NCBI GenBank assembly: GCA_028710655.1
Contig: JAQTTS010000085.1
Coordinates: 1 to 8,357, forward strand
Direction: 5' to 3'
From: Dehalococcoidales bacterium
GTDB taxonomy: Bacteria > Chloroflexota > Dehalococcoidia > Dehalococcoidales > UBA5760
DNA length: 8,357 nt
The position numbers and the translations under genes are program-made. Below the pieces are notes generated by a model. That model did no database searches and was not told the origin of the DNA. It saw nothing but the letters and a program-made list of their open reading frames with translations. This document shows, in pieces, positions 1 through 6,752 of this stretch (within the stretch, counting starts at the first letter, position 1; each line of letters opens with the position of its first letter).

Positions 1-514
1 GACAGAGCTTATTTAAAGAAAGGACGTAATAGTTTTCTATCCCTTTTGCCTTAGCCTGGATAACAGAGGCGGCGACAGTCGGGGCGGTAGTCTCAAAACC
101 GATACCGAGGAATATGACGGATTTGTCGGTATTGTCACTGGCTATCTTAACGGCATCCATGGTGGAATAGACCATACGGACATCGGCACCACCGGCTTTA
201 GATTCCTGCAAACTCGAGCGGCTTCCCGGAACCTTCAGCATATCGCCGAAGGTAGTAATGATTACACCGGGAATCTGCGATAGGGCGATCGACCTGTCAA
301 TATCAGCATTAGCAGTCACACAGACAGGACAGCCGGGACCGGAGACCATCTCCAGAGTAGACGGAAGCATCTGACGGATACCGTGCTTAAAAATGGCCAC
401 CGTATGGCCGCCACAGAACTCCATAAGACGGGCCGGGGTCCGCGACCGACGCCGTATCTGTGAAAGCACCCCCGCGGCCAACTTGCTGCTGCGAAATTCA
501 CTAATGAATCTCAA
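1..514 (-). CDS. hypD: HypD, N-terminal 171 residues (3' end outside window)
   Basis: HypD is the Fe-S scaffold on which, together with HypC, the Fe(CN)2CO group of [NiFe]-hydrogenase is assembled. From base 514 downward the minus strand stays open to the window edge. It shows MEFCGGHTVAIFKHG (31-45, Cys34), SGPGCPVCVT (58-67, Cys62 and Cys65), TTFGDMLKVPGS near 95-106, GADVRMVYS near 117, and FLGIGFETTAPT near 144-155, all hallmark HypD segments. The start is a TTG at 512-514, supported by GAGGAG five bases upstream, the 4-bp overlap with the hypC stop, and a family-like N-terminus (MRFISEFR). Roughly half of a usual HypD is present; the C-terminal [4Fe-4S] cysteines would lie beyond the window. 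By common operon order hypE would follow, but it is not visible. Confidence 0.95.
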   Translation of the reverse strand, partial: MRFISEFRSSKLAAGVLSQIRRRSRTPARLMEFCGGHTVAIFKHGIRQMLPSTLEMVSGPGCPVCVTANADIDRSIALSQIPGVIITTFGDMLKVPGSRSSLQESKAGGADVRMVYSTMDAVKIASDNTDKSVIFLGIGFETTAPTVAASVIQAKAKGIENYYVLSLNKLC

Positions 515-741
515 CCCGACTCCTCGACAAGACGGGCCATCTCATCCAAAATCCTTAGCGTCTCCTCAGCTTCTTTCTGATCCATAATGCTGATGGCATA
601 GCCGGTGTGGACTATAGCATAGTCACCCACCCTGGCCTCCGGAGTCAACTGCAAGCTGATGCGGCGGCTTATCCCGCCTATTTCCGCTTCGGCTTCCATA
701 CCATCAACGGATTTGATAAGTGCCGGTATCGCTAGACACAT
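511..741 (-). CDS. hypC: HypC, hydrogenase assembly chaperone
   Basis: A 76-residue chaperone of the HypC/HupF family that, with HypD, holds the Fe(CN)2CO unit and delivers it to the unprocessed large subunit. It begins MCLAIPALI, with the essential Cys2 directly after the initiator methionine, and contains VGDYAIVHTGYAI at 38-50, the conserved beta-barrel motif. Length is typical. The ATG at 739-741 lies inside the last codons of hypF (10-bp overlap) and has AAGGAAGG upstream. Its stop overlaps the hypD start by 4 bp (TTGA), so hypF, hypC and hypD are translationally linked. Confidence 0.97.
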   Translation of the reverse strand: MCLAIPALIKSVDGMEAEAEIGGISRRISLQLTPEARVGDYAIVHTGYAISIMDQKEAEETLRILDEMARLVEESG

Positions 742-3050
742 AACCCTTCCTTAACAGCAAAATTGGCAATCACAGCCTGTCCCAGAGCAACCCCACCATC
801 ATTACAGGGTACCAGTTGGTGAGTAAGAACACTAAAGCCCCCTCTCTTTAAAGCCGAGGTAGCCAGCTTTAGCAGAAGACGGTTCTGGAAAACACCACCG
901 CTCAACGCCACTTCATTAATACTACTTGCTTCGGCAATGACCCGGCACATCCGGGTGATAATTTGAGCGACGGTATGATGGAATCTGGCAGATATTCTCG
1001 GGGCCGGAACCCCTGCCCTGACATCCCGGGCTACCGCTGAAATAACACCAGATAATTTTACCACCCTTACTCCCTGCTCTTCAACGATAGCAAAGGGGTA
1101 TGACTCATTCTCAAAATCCTCCACATTATCGGGAGCAGCCATCTCGAGCTCAATCGCCGCCTGCGCCTCATAATCTATTTTCCCCCTCACCCCGACCAGA
1201 GCCGAAACAGCATCGAAAAGCCGCCCGGCGCTCGAGGTAAACGGGGAATTTACCCTCCGCTCAAGTTGCTTACTAACTACTTCAACCTCACCAGGATCAA
1301 GGACGGCCAAAGGGAGACCGGCTAACGGAAAATCTTTACCAAGCAGGGTATAAAGGTAACTTAAGGCCATACGATAAGGTTTTTTAATAGCAGCGGCACC
1401 TCCCGGCAGGGGTACATACTCCAGGTGTCCCATTCTTCGAAAGGAATGCAAGTCAGCAAGCAGGAACTCCCCACCCCAGATTGTGCCATCGCTCCCGTAC
1501 CCGGTACCATCAAGGGCCACTCCGATAACCGGTCTGTTCACCCTGTTTTCTGCCAGACAGCTTGCGATATGGGCATGATGGTGCTGAACCGGAACCAGAC
1601 TCAACCCATGTTCTGCACCAATTTGCCGGGCATACTTGGTGCTGAGATATTCGGGGTGCATATCGCAGGCGATCACCCGGGGCTCAATGCGAAACAACCC
1701 CTTGTAGAGCTTAATGGTATTCTCGAAATGCTGCAGAGTCTCCTCATTCTCCATATCGCCGATATGCTGGCTCAAGAAAGCATGTTCATCCTTGGTCAGA
1801 CAGAAGGTGTTCTTTTCCTCGGCGCCACAGGCAAGGACCTGCTCTGATTTGAAGGAGAGAAAGATAGGATAGGGGGCATAGCCGCGAGCCCGCCGTATCG
1901 GCCGGGGAATCTCATCTACGAAATAAACGCTGTCATCATACCTCGAGTAGATATCCCGGTTGTGAAGCAGGAAATAATCGGCAATCCCCTTAAGCCTTGT
2001 TAAGGCCTCACCGTTATCCTTAGCAATAGGTTCTTCACTTAAATTGCCGCTGGTCATCACCAACGGCAGACCGGTCTCATTGAGCAAGAGATGGTGCAGC
2101 GGTGTGTAGGGAAGCATCATACCGACATATTTCAAGTTGGGAGCTACTGAAGGGCAGATATCGGATGAGTTATGCCGCCATCTAAGCAGTACTATCGGGC
2201 ACTCGGGAGACTCAAGCAGCCTGCTCTCCCCAGGCGATAACAGACAGTGTCTGGCCACATCCTCCATAGTAGCTACCATAACCGCAAAAGGTTTGGCGAC
2301 CCGCTTCTTCCGCGTTCTCAACAGGTCTACCGCATCTCTATTAGTAGCATCACAGGCAAGCTGAAAGCCGCCCAACCCGCGGATGGCCAGTATTTTCCCC
2401 TGTTTTAGGAATTTTCCGGCCGCCCTGACGACATCATCGGCAACAACACGGCAACCGTCACCATCAACTATCTCCAAATTAGGCCCACAATCGGGACAGG
2501 CATTAGGCTGGGCATGAAAGCGCCGGTTGAGCGGATCATCGTACTCTTGCTGACACCGGGGACACATCTTAAATTGGCGCATAGTCGTCCTGGCACGATC
2601 ATAGGGAATATCCTCGATGATAGTAAAACGAGGGCCGCAATTAGTGCAGTTGGTGAACGGGTAGCGATAGCGGCGGTCAGCCGGGCAGAGCAACTCTCTC
2701 CGGCAATCCTCACAGGTAGCAATATCCGGCGAAACCAGCTGGTATTGTCCCGCTTCGCTTTGGCTGGTCAGAATTTCGAACCCGCTATTCCCCCTCGCAG
2801 GCAAGAAGGTAACTTCAACCTGCTCGATATGAGCCATGGGAGGAGCTTTGGCCTCGAGGTCAACAAGAAAACTCCTTAGATTTCTCTCGTTTCCCTCTAC
2901 CTCGATTTCGACATTCCCCGAAGTGTTACGTACCCAACCCTGCAGGCTATGCTGATGGGCCAATCGATAGACAAAGGGGCGGAAACCAACCCCCTGCACC
3001 ACCCCCCACACCACAACTCTGGCCAATTTTTTTGCTCTCGCCTGCACCAT
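732..3050 (-). CDS. hypF: HypF, carbamoyltransferase for hydrogenase CN- ligand synthesis
   Basis: HypF turns carbamoyl phosphate and ATP into carbamoyl-adenylate and passes the carbamoyl group to HypE, which dehydrates it to the cyanide ligand of the NiFe site. In the 772-residue form the domains in order are: acylphosphatase (VQGVGFRPF with Arg24, and Asn42); a zinc-finger pair with the classic spacing CX2C-X18-CX2C-X24-CX2C-X18-CX2C (113/116, 135/138, 163/166, 185/188); a YrdC-like adenylation domain (about 205-380, with SGN near 334-336); and a Kae1-like transferase domain (HHHAH at 490-494, ALDGTGYG near 512, LSGGVFQNR near 716, NDGG near 750). All key elements are intact and the length is normal. 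I start at the ATG at 3048-3050 because GGAG lies nine bases upstream. A TTG at 3065 would add five residues but has no ribosome site. The 3' end overlaps hypC by 10 bp. Confidence 0.97.
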   Translation of the reverse strand: MVQARAKKLARVVVWGVVQGVGFRPFVYRLAHQHSLQGWVRNTSGNVEIEVEGNERNLRSFLVDLEAKAPPMAHIEQVEVTFLPARGNSGFEILTSQSEAGQYQLVSPDIATCEDCRRELLCPADRRYRYPFTNCTNCGPRFTIIEDIPYDRARTTMRQFKMCPRCQQEYDDPLNRRFHAQPNACPDCGPNLEIVDGDGCRVVADDVVRAAGKFLKQGKILAIRGLGGFQLACDATNRDAVDLLRTRKKRVAKPFAVMVATMEDVARHCLLSPGESRLLESPECPIVLLRWRHNSSDICPSVAPNLKYVGMMLPYTPLHHLLLNETGLPLVMTSGNLSEEPIAKDNGEALTRLKGIADYFLLHNRDIYSRYDDSVYFVDEIPRPIRRARGYAPYPIFLSFKSEQVLACGAEEKNTFCLTKDEHAFLSQHIGDMENEETLQHFENTIKLYKGLFRIEPRVIACDMHPEYLSTKYARQIGAEHGLSLVPVQHHHAHIASCLAENRVNRPVIGVALDGTGYGSDGTIWGGEFLLADLHSFRRMGHLEYVPLPGGAAAIKKPYRMALSYLYTLLGKDFPLAGLPLAVLDPGEVEVVSKQLERRVNSPFTSSAGRLFDAVSALVGVRGKIDYEAQAAIELEMAAPDNVEDFENESYPFAIVEEQGVRVVKLSGVISAVARDVRAGVPAPRISARFHHTVAQIITRMCRVIAEASSINEVALSGGVFQNRLLLKLATSALKRGGFSVLTHQLVPCNDGGVALGQAVIANFAVKEGLCV

Positions 3051-3059
3051 CCACCCATT

Positions 3060-3063
3060 CTCC
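3060..3063 (-). promoter_or_regulatory. Ribosome binding site deciding the hypF start
   Basis: GGAG on the minus strand in the 23-base gap after metV, nine bases before the ATG at 3050. It overlaps the alternative TTG start at 3065, which itself lacks a purine-rich leader, so it favours the ATG. Confidence 0.55.
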
Positions 3064-3073
3064 AACTAATACA

Positions 3074-3715
3074 CTAAGTGGTAATCTTCCAACCGGTTAG
3101 CTGATAATCCCGGGGAGGACGATATCCCCTAAGCAGGTCCAGCTTTCCCTGATTTTTTAGACTATTATAGATCAGAACCCAGGCGCAGTCTTTTTCCGGG
3201 CTGAGTTCACATTTATCGTCTTTCGCTCCGCCGCAGGCACCATTAAGAAGCCCTTTGGGGCAACGGGCCACCGGACAGATTCCGCCGGTCACAGCAAGGA
3301 GACAATCGCCACAACCAGCACATCTCATTTCCAGAATGCCGTCATCCCTGTCTTCCGCACCCATAAAGTGCGTATTCTGCGCAGGAAAAACAGGGAGCTC
3401 GGGGAAAACTTTAGCCAGGGTCTGCACGCCCAGTCCACAGGCTAAAGAGAGCACCGCCTCCGTATTACCGATTTGAGGTTTGAGCACCGAAGCTGCCATA
3501 TAGTCATCACACTGTTTCCCCACCGTAGTTATCTTAAAATTAAAAACTTTACTGCTTGGTTTTCCCGCGAGGTCAAGTAGCTGGCTCAGCGTACTGGCTT
3601 CCCTCAAGCCTCTCGGCGGCTGGTTACAGCCATCACAACCAACGACCAGAATATCGGAATAGGGTAAAATAACGCCCAGCAATTCATCCAGAGGCTTTAG
3701 TGTTGTTACTATCAT
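3074..3715 (-). CDS. metV: MetV-like protein (methylenetetrahydrofolate reductase C-terminal domain family)
   Basis: A 213-residue protein of the MTHFR C-terminal family, the MetV subunit that accompanies MetF in acetogen-type methylenetetrahydrofolate reductases of the Wood-Ljungdahl methyl branch. The signature is in the second half: CAGCGDC at 132-138, then TGGICPVARCPKG at 143-155 and NGACGG at 158-163, with further Cys169 and Cys177 in DCAWVLIY. These are metal or Fe-S ligands in the family. The first half carries CDGC (27-30), Cys69 and Cys93. In MetV proteins I remember, the first motif has a third cysteine four residues later, whereas here residue 34 is Pro. The ATG (3713-3715) immediately follows the stop of the flavoprotein gene, which argues that the two proteins form a complex. 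No metF lies in the window, so the folate-binding catalytic part must be elsewhere, or the protein does another electron-transfer job. The family call is firm; the exact reaction is inferred. Confidence 0.85.
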   Translation of the reverse strand: MIVTTLKPLDELLGVILPYSDILVVGCDGCNQPPRGLREASTLSQLLDLAGKPSSKVFNFKITTVGKQCDDYMAASVLKPQIGNTEAVLSLACGLGVQTLAKVFPELPVFPAQNTHFMGAEDRDDGILEMRCAGCGDCLLAVTGGICPVARCPKGLLNGACGGAKDDKCELSPEKDCAWVLIYNSLKNQGKLDLLRGYRPPRDYQLTGWKITT

Positions 3716-5899
3716 CTATTTACTCTCCTTCGAATCGATAGACTCTATTTTCCGGCTAAACCTTTCCATCTCCTGGCCAAACTCCTCCTGATTACGGGGA
3801 GTCACCGTGCAAAAGCCAATCCTGTCTTGAAGACCTATCTGGCTCAATCTCTTCTTCAGAGCCGCAATCGAGCGCTGTGCCTCCCGGCTTCCTGTCTGCC
3901 GATGGCAGTCCTCCTCCGGACAGGCTGCTATCAAGACCCCCCCGACTCCCTGCTGTAAAGCCTCCAGGATGTGGATACTCTCAACCCGGGCGGCACAGGG
4001 TACGTCAATGACACCTACATTGGGATTAGTCTTTTTATCAAGGGGCGGTAATACCGTCCATTGACACAGGAATACCAAAATCCCCGGTCTTGTCATCTCC
4101 GAGACCGCCTCAGTAATCGAACCGGAGATACGCGCGCTCTCCCAATTTTCAAGCTCTATTGCCATAGCCGGACAAACGGCAGCACATAAGCCACAACCAC
4201 GGCAGAGGGTCATATCAAAGCTGACCCCATGCGGGCTCTGGAAGGAAATGGCATCGCAAGGGCAGTAAAAAGCGCAGTCACCACAGTTAATACACGACTC
4301 TTCATCATAAGTAATCCCCGGTACCCCCGGCTGGAGTCCTGCGGCAACACACCCCTTGCAGCTCTTACAAGGGCCACAGCAGAGGCACCTCCTCGCCTCC
4401 TCTATTACCTGCTCCAGGGTAAACGACTTCTCAAAGGGCTCAAAATTAAGTCTCTTCTCTGCGGGTACCCATACCAGTGGCGGCTGAGGCTTGTACTTAG
4501 CATTGCCTAAGATAGGTGCATCCTGATACTCCTTTTTTCTCTCTTTCTTTAGATTCTCACCCCTGATATAACGGCCGATGGACTCAGCCGCATTCAGTCC
4601 ATCCCGCATCGCTTCCGCAGCAAAACCTATCTTCCTCACGTCACCACCGATGAAGACACCCTCCTTAAGGTTACTCATCAGGGTGATTTCGTCAACAGCA
4701 AGCTCCCCGCCCTTACCCAGCAAACCCTCCTGCTCATAGATAGCCCGGTCCTGTTCCTGACCGATGGTAACCAGTAGCACGTCACCCTCAAGGTAAACCA
4801 CGTCATCATGGTCGAACCTGGGATTGAACCCGCCGTTCTCATCAAATACCGAGGTGCACCGGGGGCACTTTATCTTCCTAAATTCTCCACTTTCGCCGAT
4901 TATCTCTGCTACGCCTCTGGAATAGACTATCCTTACCCCTTCCTGGGTAGCTCCCTCTATTTCATCCTCATCGGTAGGGATGCCATTCCTGGAGGACTTG
5001 TTTTCACTCTCCAAGCAGACCAAGGTTACTTCGCCACCCAACCTCCGGGCAGTGCGGGCAACATCAAAGGCGACATTGCCCCCACCGACGACAATCACCT
5101 TCTTGTTCCGATAGAACTCTGGAGATGCTATACCCTGATTGACCTCATAAAGCAGGTTCAACCCGAACGTAACCCCATCCAGATCGACATTGCCAACTGG
5201 TTTTCCCTCGATGGTAAGAAGCCGGCCAACCGGGGTACCGGTAGCCAGAAATACAGCCTGGTAGCCTTCTTTCTTAAGGTCGTCAATCTTTTTGCCGACG
5301 CCTCCTATCTCAGCGTCAAGCCTGACCTCAATATGGGCAATCCGGAGCATACTACTGATGACAGAATCAATAACACCCCTAGGAATACGGTAGCGCGGGA
5401 TGAGCCTGAGGGCTCCGCCTAACTCATGACTTCTCTCCAATATCGTAACCCGATATCCCCTTTTGCTCAGTTCGTAGGCACACATCAAACTTCCGGGCCC
5501 GCTTCCGATGACAGCCACCTTTTCCTTATTCGGAATAGGCAGATTTGGTGTGGTCTCAAGATACTTGAGGTAACGGTCGGCAACGAGTCGCACCAGCATC
5601 CTACGCCTTACGGCCCCGGTCTCATCCCTATAATTGCACTGCCTCTCACAGAGCCCGCAAATATAACTACAGACCGGGAAAAGGGGGTTCTTTTCATAGA
5701 TTTCGTCACCAATCTTAATTATCTGCCGGGCAGCTTCTTCAGGATCCAGAGGCAACAAAGCAAGCATGGCATGGCTGCGCTGGATATCTTCGCCAAGAGG
5801 GCACGCTATCTGGCAGGGAGCCAGGTATACCTTTCCCTCAACGCCACAACTTACTTCTTCCACCCGCGCCAGGTCTTCTTGAGGAACTAATTCGCTCAT
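3716..5899 (-). CDS. GltD-like FAD/NAD(P) oxidoreductase fused to 2[4Fe-4S] ferredoxin and MvhD-like domain
   Basis: A 727-residue cytosolic redox protein. Residues 1-125 are the cysteine-rich GltD-type helical Fe-S domain (Cys29, Cys33 and Cys77/81/84/88). Residues 126-445 are the two-dinucleotide fold, with FAD motif GSGPG at 132-136, NAD(P) motif GGGNVAFD at 272-279 and closing FAD motif GVFIGGD at 414-420. A CPRC pair occurs at 346-349. A cysteine cluster follows at 505-517, then a ferredoxin with two complete CxxCxxCxxxCP sets (536/539/542/546 and 566/569/572/576). Residues about 605-710 resemble MvhD/FrhD, the Fe-S subunit linking F420-non-reducing hydrogenase to heterodisulfide reductase: Cys612, Cys635, Cys660 and Cys665 are present, but the second Cys of the usual CxWC is Thr615. 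The ATG at 5897-5899 has GGAGAAGG ten bases upstream. The likely role is to take electrons from the hydrogenase through the MvhD end and exchange them with NAD(H), ferredoxin or the adjoining MetV-like protein. Whether it bifurcates electrons like HdrA is inference. Confidence 0.88.
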   Translation of the reverse strand: MSELVPQEDLARVEEVSCGVEGKVYLAPCQIACPLGEDIQRSHAMLALLPLDPEEAARQIIKIGDEIYEKNPLFPVCSYICGLCERQCNYRDETGAVRRRMLVRLVADRYLKYLETTPNLPIPNKEKVAVIGSGPGSLMCAYELSKRGYRVTILERSHELGGALRLIPRYRIPRGVIDSVISSMLRIAHIEVRLDAEIGGVGKKIDDLKKEGYQAVFLATGTPVGRLLTIEGKPVGNVDLDGVTFGLNLLYEVNQGIASPEFYRNKKVIVVGGGNVAFDVARTARRLGGEVTLVCLESENKSSRNGIPTDEDEIEGATQEGVRIVYSRGVAEIIGESGEFRKIKCPRCTSVFDENGGFNPRFDHDDVVYLEGDVLLVTIGQEQDRAIYEQEGLLGKGGELAVDEITLMSNLKEGVFIGGDVRKIGFAAEAMRDGLNAAESIGRYIRGENLKKERKKEYQDAPILGNAKYKPQPPLVWVPAEKRLNFEPFEKSFTLEQVIEEARRCLCCGPCKSCKGCVAAGLQPGVPGITYDEESCINCGDCAFYCPCDAISFQSPHGVSFDMTLCRGCGLCAAVCPAMAIELENWESARISGSITEAVSEMTRPGILVFLCQWTVLPPLDKKTNPNVGVIDVPCAARVESIHILEALQQGVGGVLIAACPEEDCHRQTGSREAQRSIAALKKRLSQIGLQDRIGFCTVTPRNQEEFGQEMERFSRKIESIDSKESK
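3725..3730 (-). promoter_or_regulatory. Ribosome binding site of metV inside the preceding gene
   Basis: AAGGAG on the minus strand lies within the last codons of the flavoprotein gene, nine bases before the ATG at 3715. The preceding stop TAG directly abuts that ATG, so translation of the two proteins is probably coupled. Confidence 0.75.
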
Positions 5900-5966
5900 C
5901 TGTTTTCAGCCTTCTCCGAAAAATGGCATCTCACGAGTACCAGATACGACCTCAGGGATAGAGAGA

Positions 5967-6482
5967 TTACCTCGCCGCCCGGCTATCATAAAGAGACCCG
6001 TCATCACCGGGATTATCCATCCTCAAGATCGCTCGCAGCTTTTCCTCTACTATTATTCGTTCGACAATAGATGGCATCTTTTCCGCCACTTCTTCGGTAC
6101 ACCGCTCGGAAAAGCACGAGTTATTCCTTACCTCAACAGCATAAATACTGACTGATTCAGGCATTTTGCACCCCAGACTCCTGCCAACCTCGAAAGCAGT
6201 GGCAATATCCATACTATGGGCAGACGAGGGGCCGGCAGCCCTGTCGAGATCCTCCAGCCTGAGTTTGTACAGATCGCCCGGTTGCCCTTGTCCGGTCTTG
6301 ATGGAATCGATGATGATGAGCTTATCGTAACCCGCTAGATAATCAATGAGGACAACGGCAGCCTCATTGGTTTCCTCAATTTTCAAGCCGGATATTGCCG
6401 CCTTGAGCCGGCGGGCAATCTCGATACCTACTCCATCATCGGTGAGAATCGGGTTCCCAATACCCAGGATGAGTGTCTCCAT
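5967..6482 (-). CDS. Hydrogenase maturation endopeptidase (HybD/HyaD/FrcD family)
   Basis: A 171-residue nickel-sensing protease that removes the C-terminal peptide from the hydrogenase large subunit once nickel is in place. The N-terminus reads METLILGIGNPILTDDGVG, the family signature. Asp16, Asp59 (in LIIIDSIKTG) and His89 (in SSAHSMD) line up with the three residues that bind nickel in E. coli HybD (Glu16, Asp62, His93), the first being Asp here as in many group 3 proteases. I chose the ATG at 6480-6482 rather than the in-frame ATG at 6554. The shorter form begins exactly where the family begins, has AGGGGG six bases upstream, and does not run back into the nfu gene. Its natural substrate should be the large subunit two genes upstream, which keeps a 26-residue tail after its last metal-binding motif. 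The C-terminal end from about residue 150 is charged and not recognisable. Confidence 0.93.
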   Translation of the reverse strand: METLILGIGNPILTDDGVGIEIARRLKAAISGLKIEETNEAAVVLIDYLAGYDKLIIIDSIKTGQGQPGDLYKLRLEDLDRAAGPSSAHSMDIATAFEVGRSLGCKMPESVSIYAVEVRNNSCFSERCTEEVAEKMPSIVERIIVEEKLRAILRMDNPGDDGSLYDSRAAR

Positions 6483-6488
6483 CACCTG

Positions 6489-6494
6489 CCCCCT
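6489..6494 (-). promoter_or_regulatory. Ribosome binding site deciding the protease start
   Basis: AGGGGG on the minus strand sits six bases before the ATG at 6482, inside the 16-base gap after the nfu stop. It supports the 171-residue form of the protease over a longer one starting inside nfu. Confidence 0.6.
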
Positions 6495-6498
6495 GTTT

Positions 6499-6717
6499 TC
6501 AGACAGCAATGACCTCTTTGACCTCAGGTACTCTCTCCTTAAGGAGACGTTCAATACCCTGTTTCAACGTCATCTTCGACATCGGACAGCCGCTGCAGGC
6601 ACCCTTCAGTCTCACCTTCACCACGCCTTCGGTCACTTCTACCAGCTCGACGTCGCCACCGTCTGCCTGCAGAGCCGGCCTTATCTTCTTCAGAACAGCT
6701 TCTACCTTTCCCTTCAC
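6499..6717 (-). CDS. Nfu / NifU C-terminal domain protein (Fe-S cluster carrier)
   Basis: A 72-residue protein made only of the NifU C-terminal (Nfu) domain. The segment [13 protein letters not shown] (16-28) and CSGCPMS with Cys41 and Cys44 are the family signature; two monomers normally hold one [4Fe-4S] cluster between their CxxC pairs and hand it to client apoproteins. The start codon is GTG at 6715-6717, supported by a near-perfect ribosome site AAGGAGG seven bases upstream. It lies 35 bases after the large-subunit gene and 16 bases before the maturation protease, so it is part of the hydrogenase operon. The inferred role is loading of clusters into the small subunit or the Fe-S-rich fusion protein downstream. 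It could instead serve the whole cell; position alone argues for a dedicated role. Confidence 0.93.
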   Translation of the reverse strand: MKGKVEAVLKKIRPALQADGGDVELVEVTEGVVKVRLKGACSGCPMSKMTLKQGIERLLKERVPEVKEVIAV

Positions 6718-6723
6718 GAAATA

Positions 6724-6731
6724 ACCTCCTT
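6724..6731 (-). promoter_or_regulatory. Strong ribosome binding site of the nfu gene
   Basis: On the minus strand AAGGAGGT lies with its AAGGAGG core seven bases before the GTG at 6717. It matches the anti-Shine-Dalgarno sequence almost completely and fixes the start of this gene despite the non-ATG codon. Confidence 0.85.
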
Positions 6732-6752
6732 TATTATGATAACTCTATACAT

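Noticed and set aside
316..501. Minus-strand 61-codon frame opposite/within the hypD start region
   Set aside because: It is an out-of-frame reading of the hypD sequence, which itself reads cleanly from the TTG at 514 through all HypD motifs.
3051..3065. TTG start for hypF at 3065
   Set aside because: No purine-rich site precedes it, while the ATG at 3050 has GGAG nine bases upstream. The five extra residues are not part of the acylphosphatase domain.
4850..4870. CPRC pair (residues 346-349) in the flavoprotein as a separate zinc ribbon
   Set aside because: Only one CxxC pair is present in this loop, with no second pair close by in sequence, and I recall cysteine-containing loops at this place in related GltD-like proteins. 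There is not enough to call a domain.
4808..5422. Plus-strand open frame of 204 codons opposite the flavoprotein gene
   Set aside because: It lies inside the FAD/NAD(P) domain coding region of a clear minus-strand gene and has no family resemblance; the same holds for the plus-strand frames at 5426-5890 and 1425-1847.
6483..6554. Longer protease start at 6554 adding 24 residues
   Set aside because: The extension overlaps the nfu coding region, is basic and unlike the family, and the internal ATG at 6482 has a ribosome site and the standard N-terminus.
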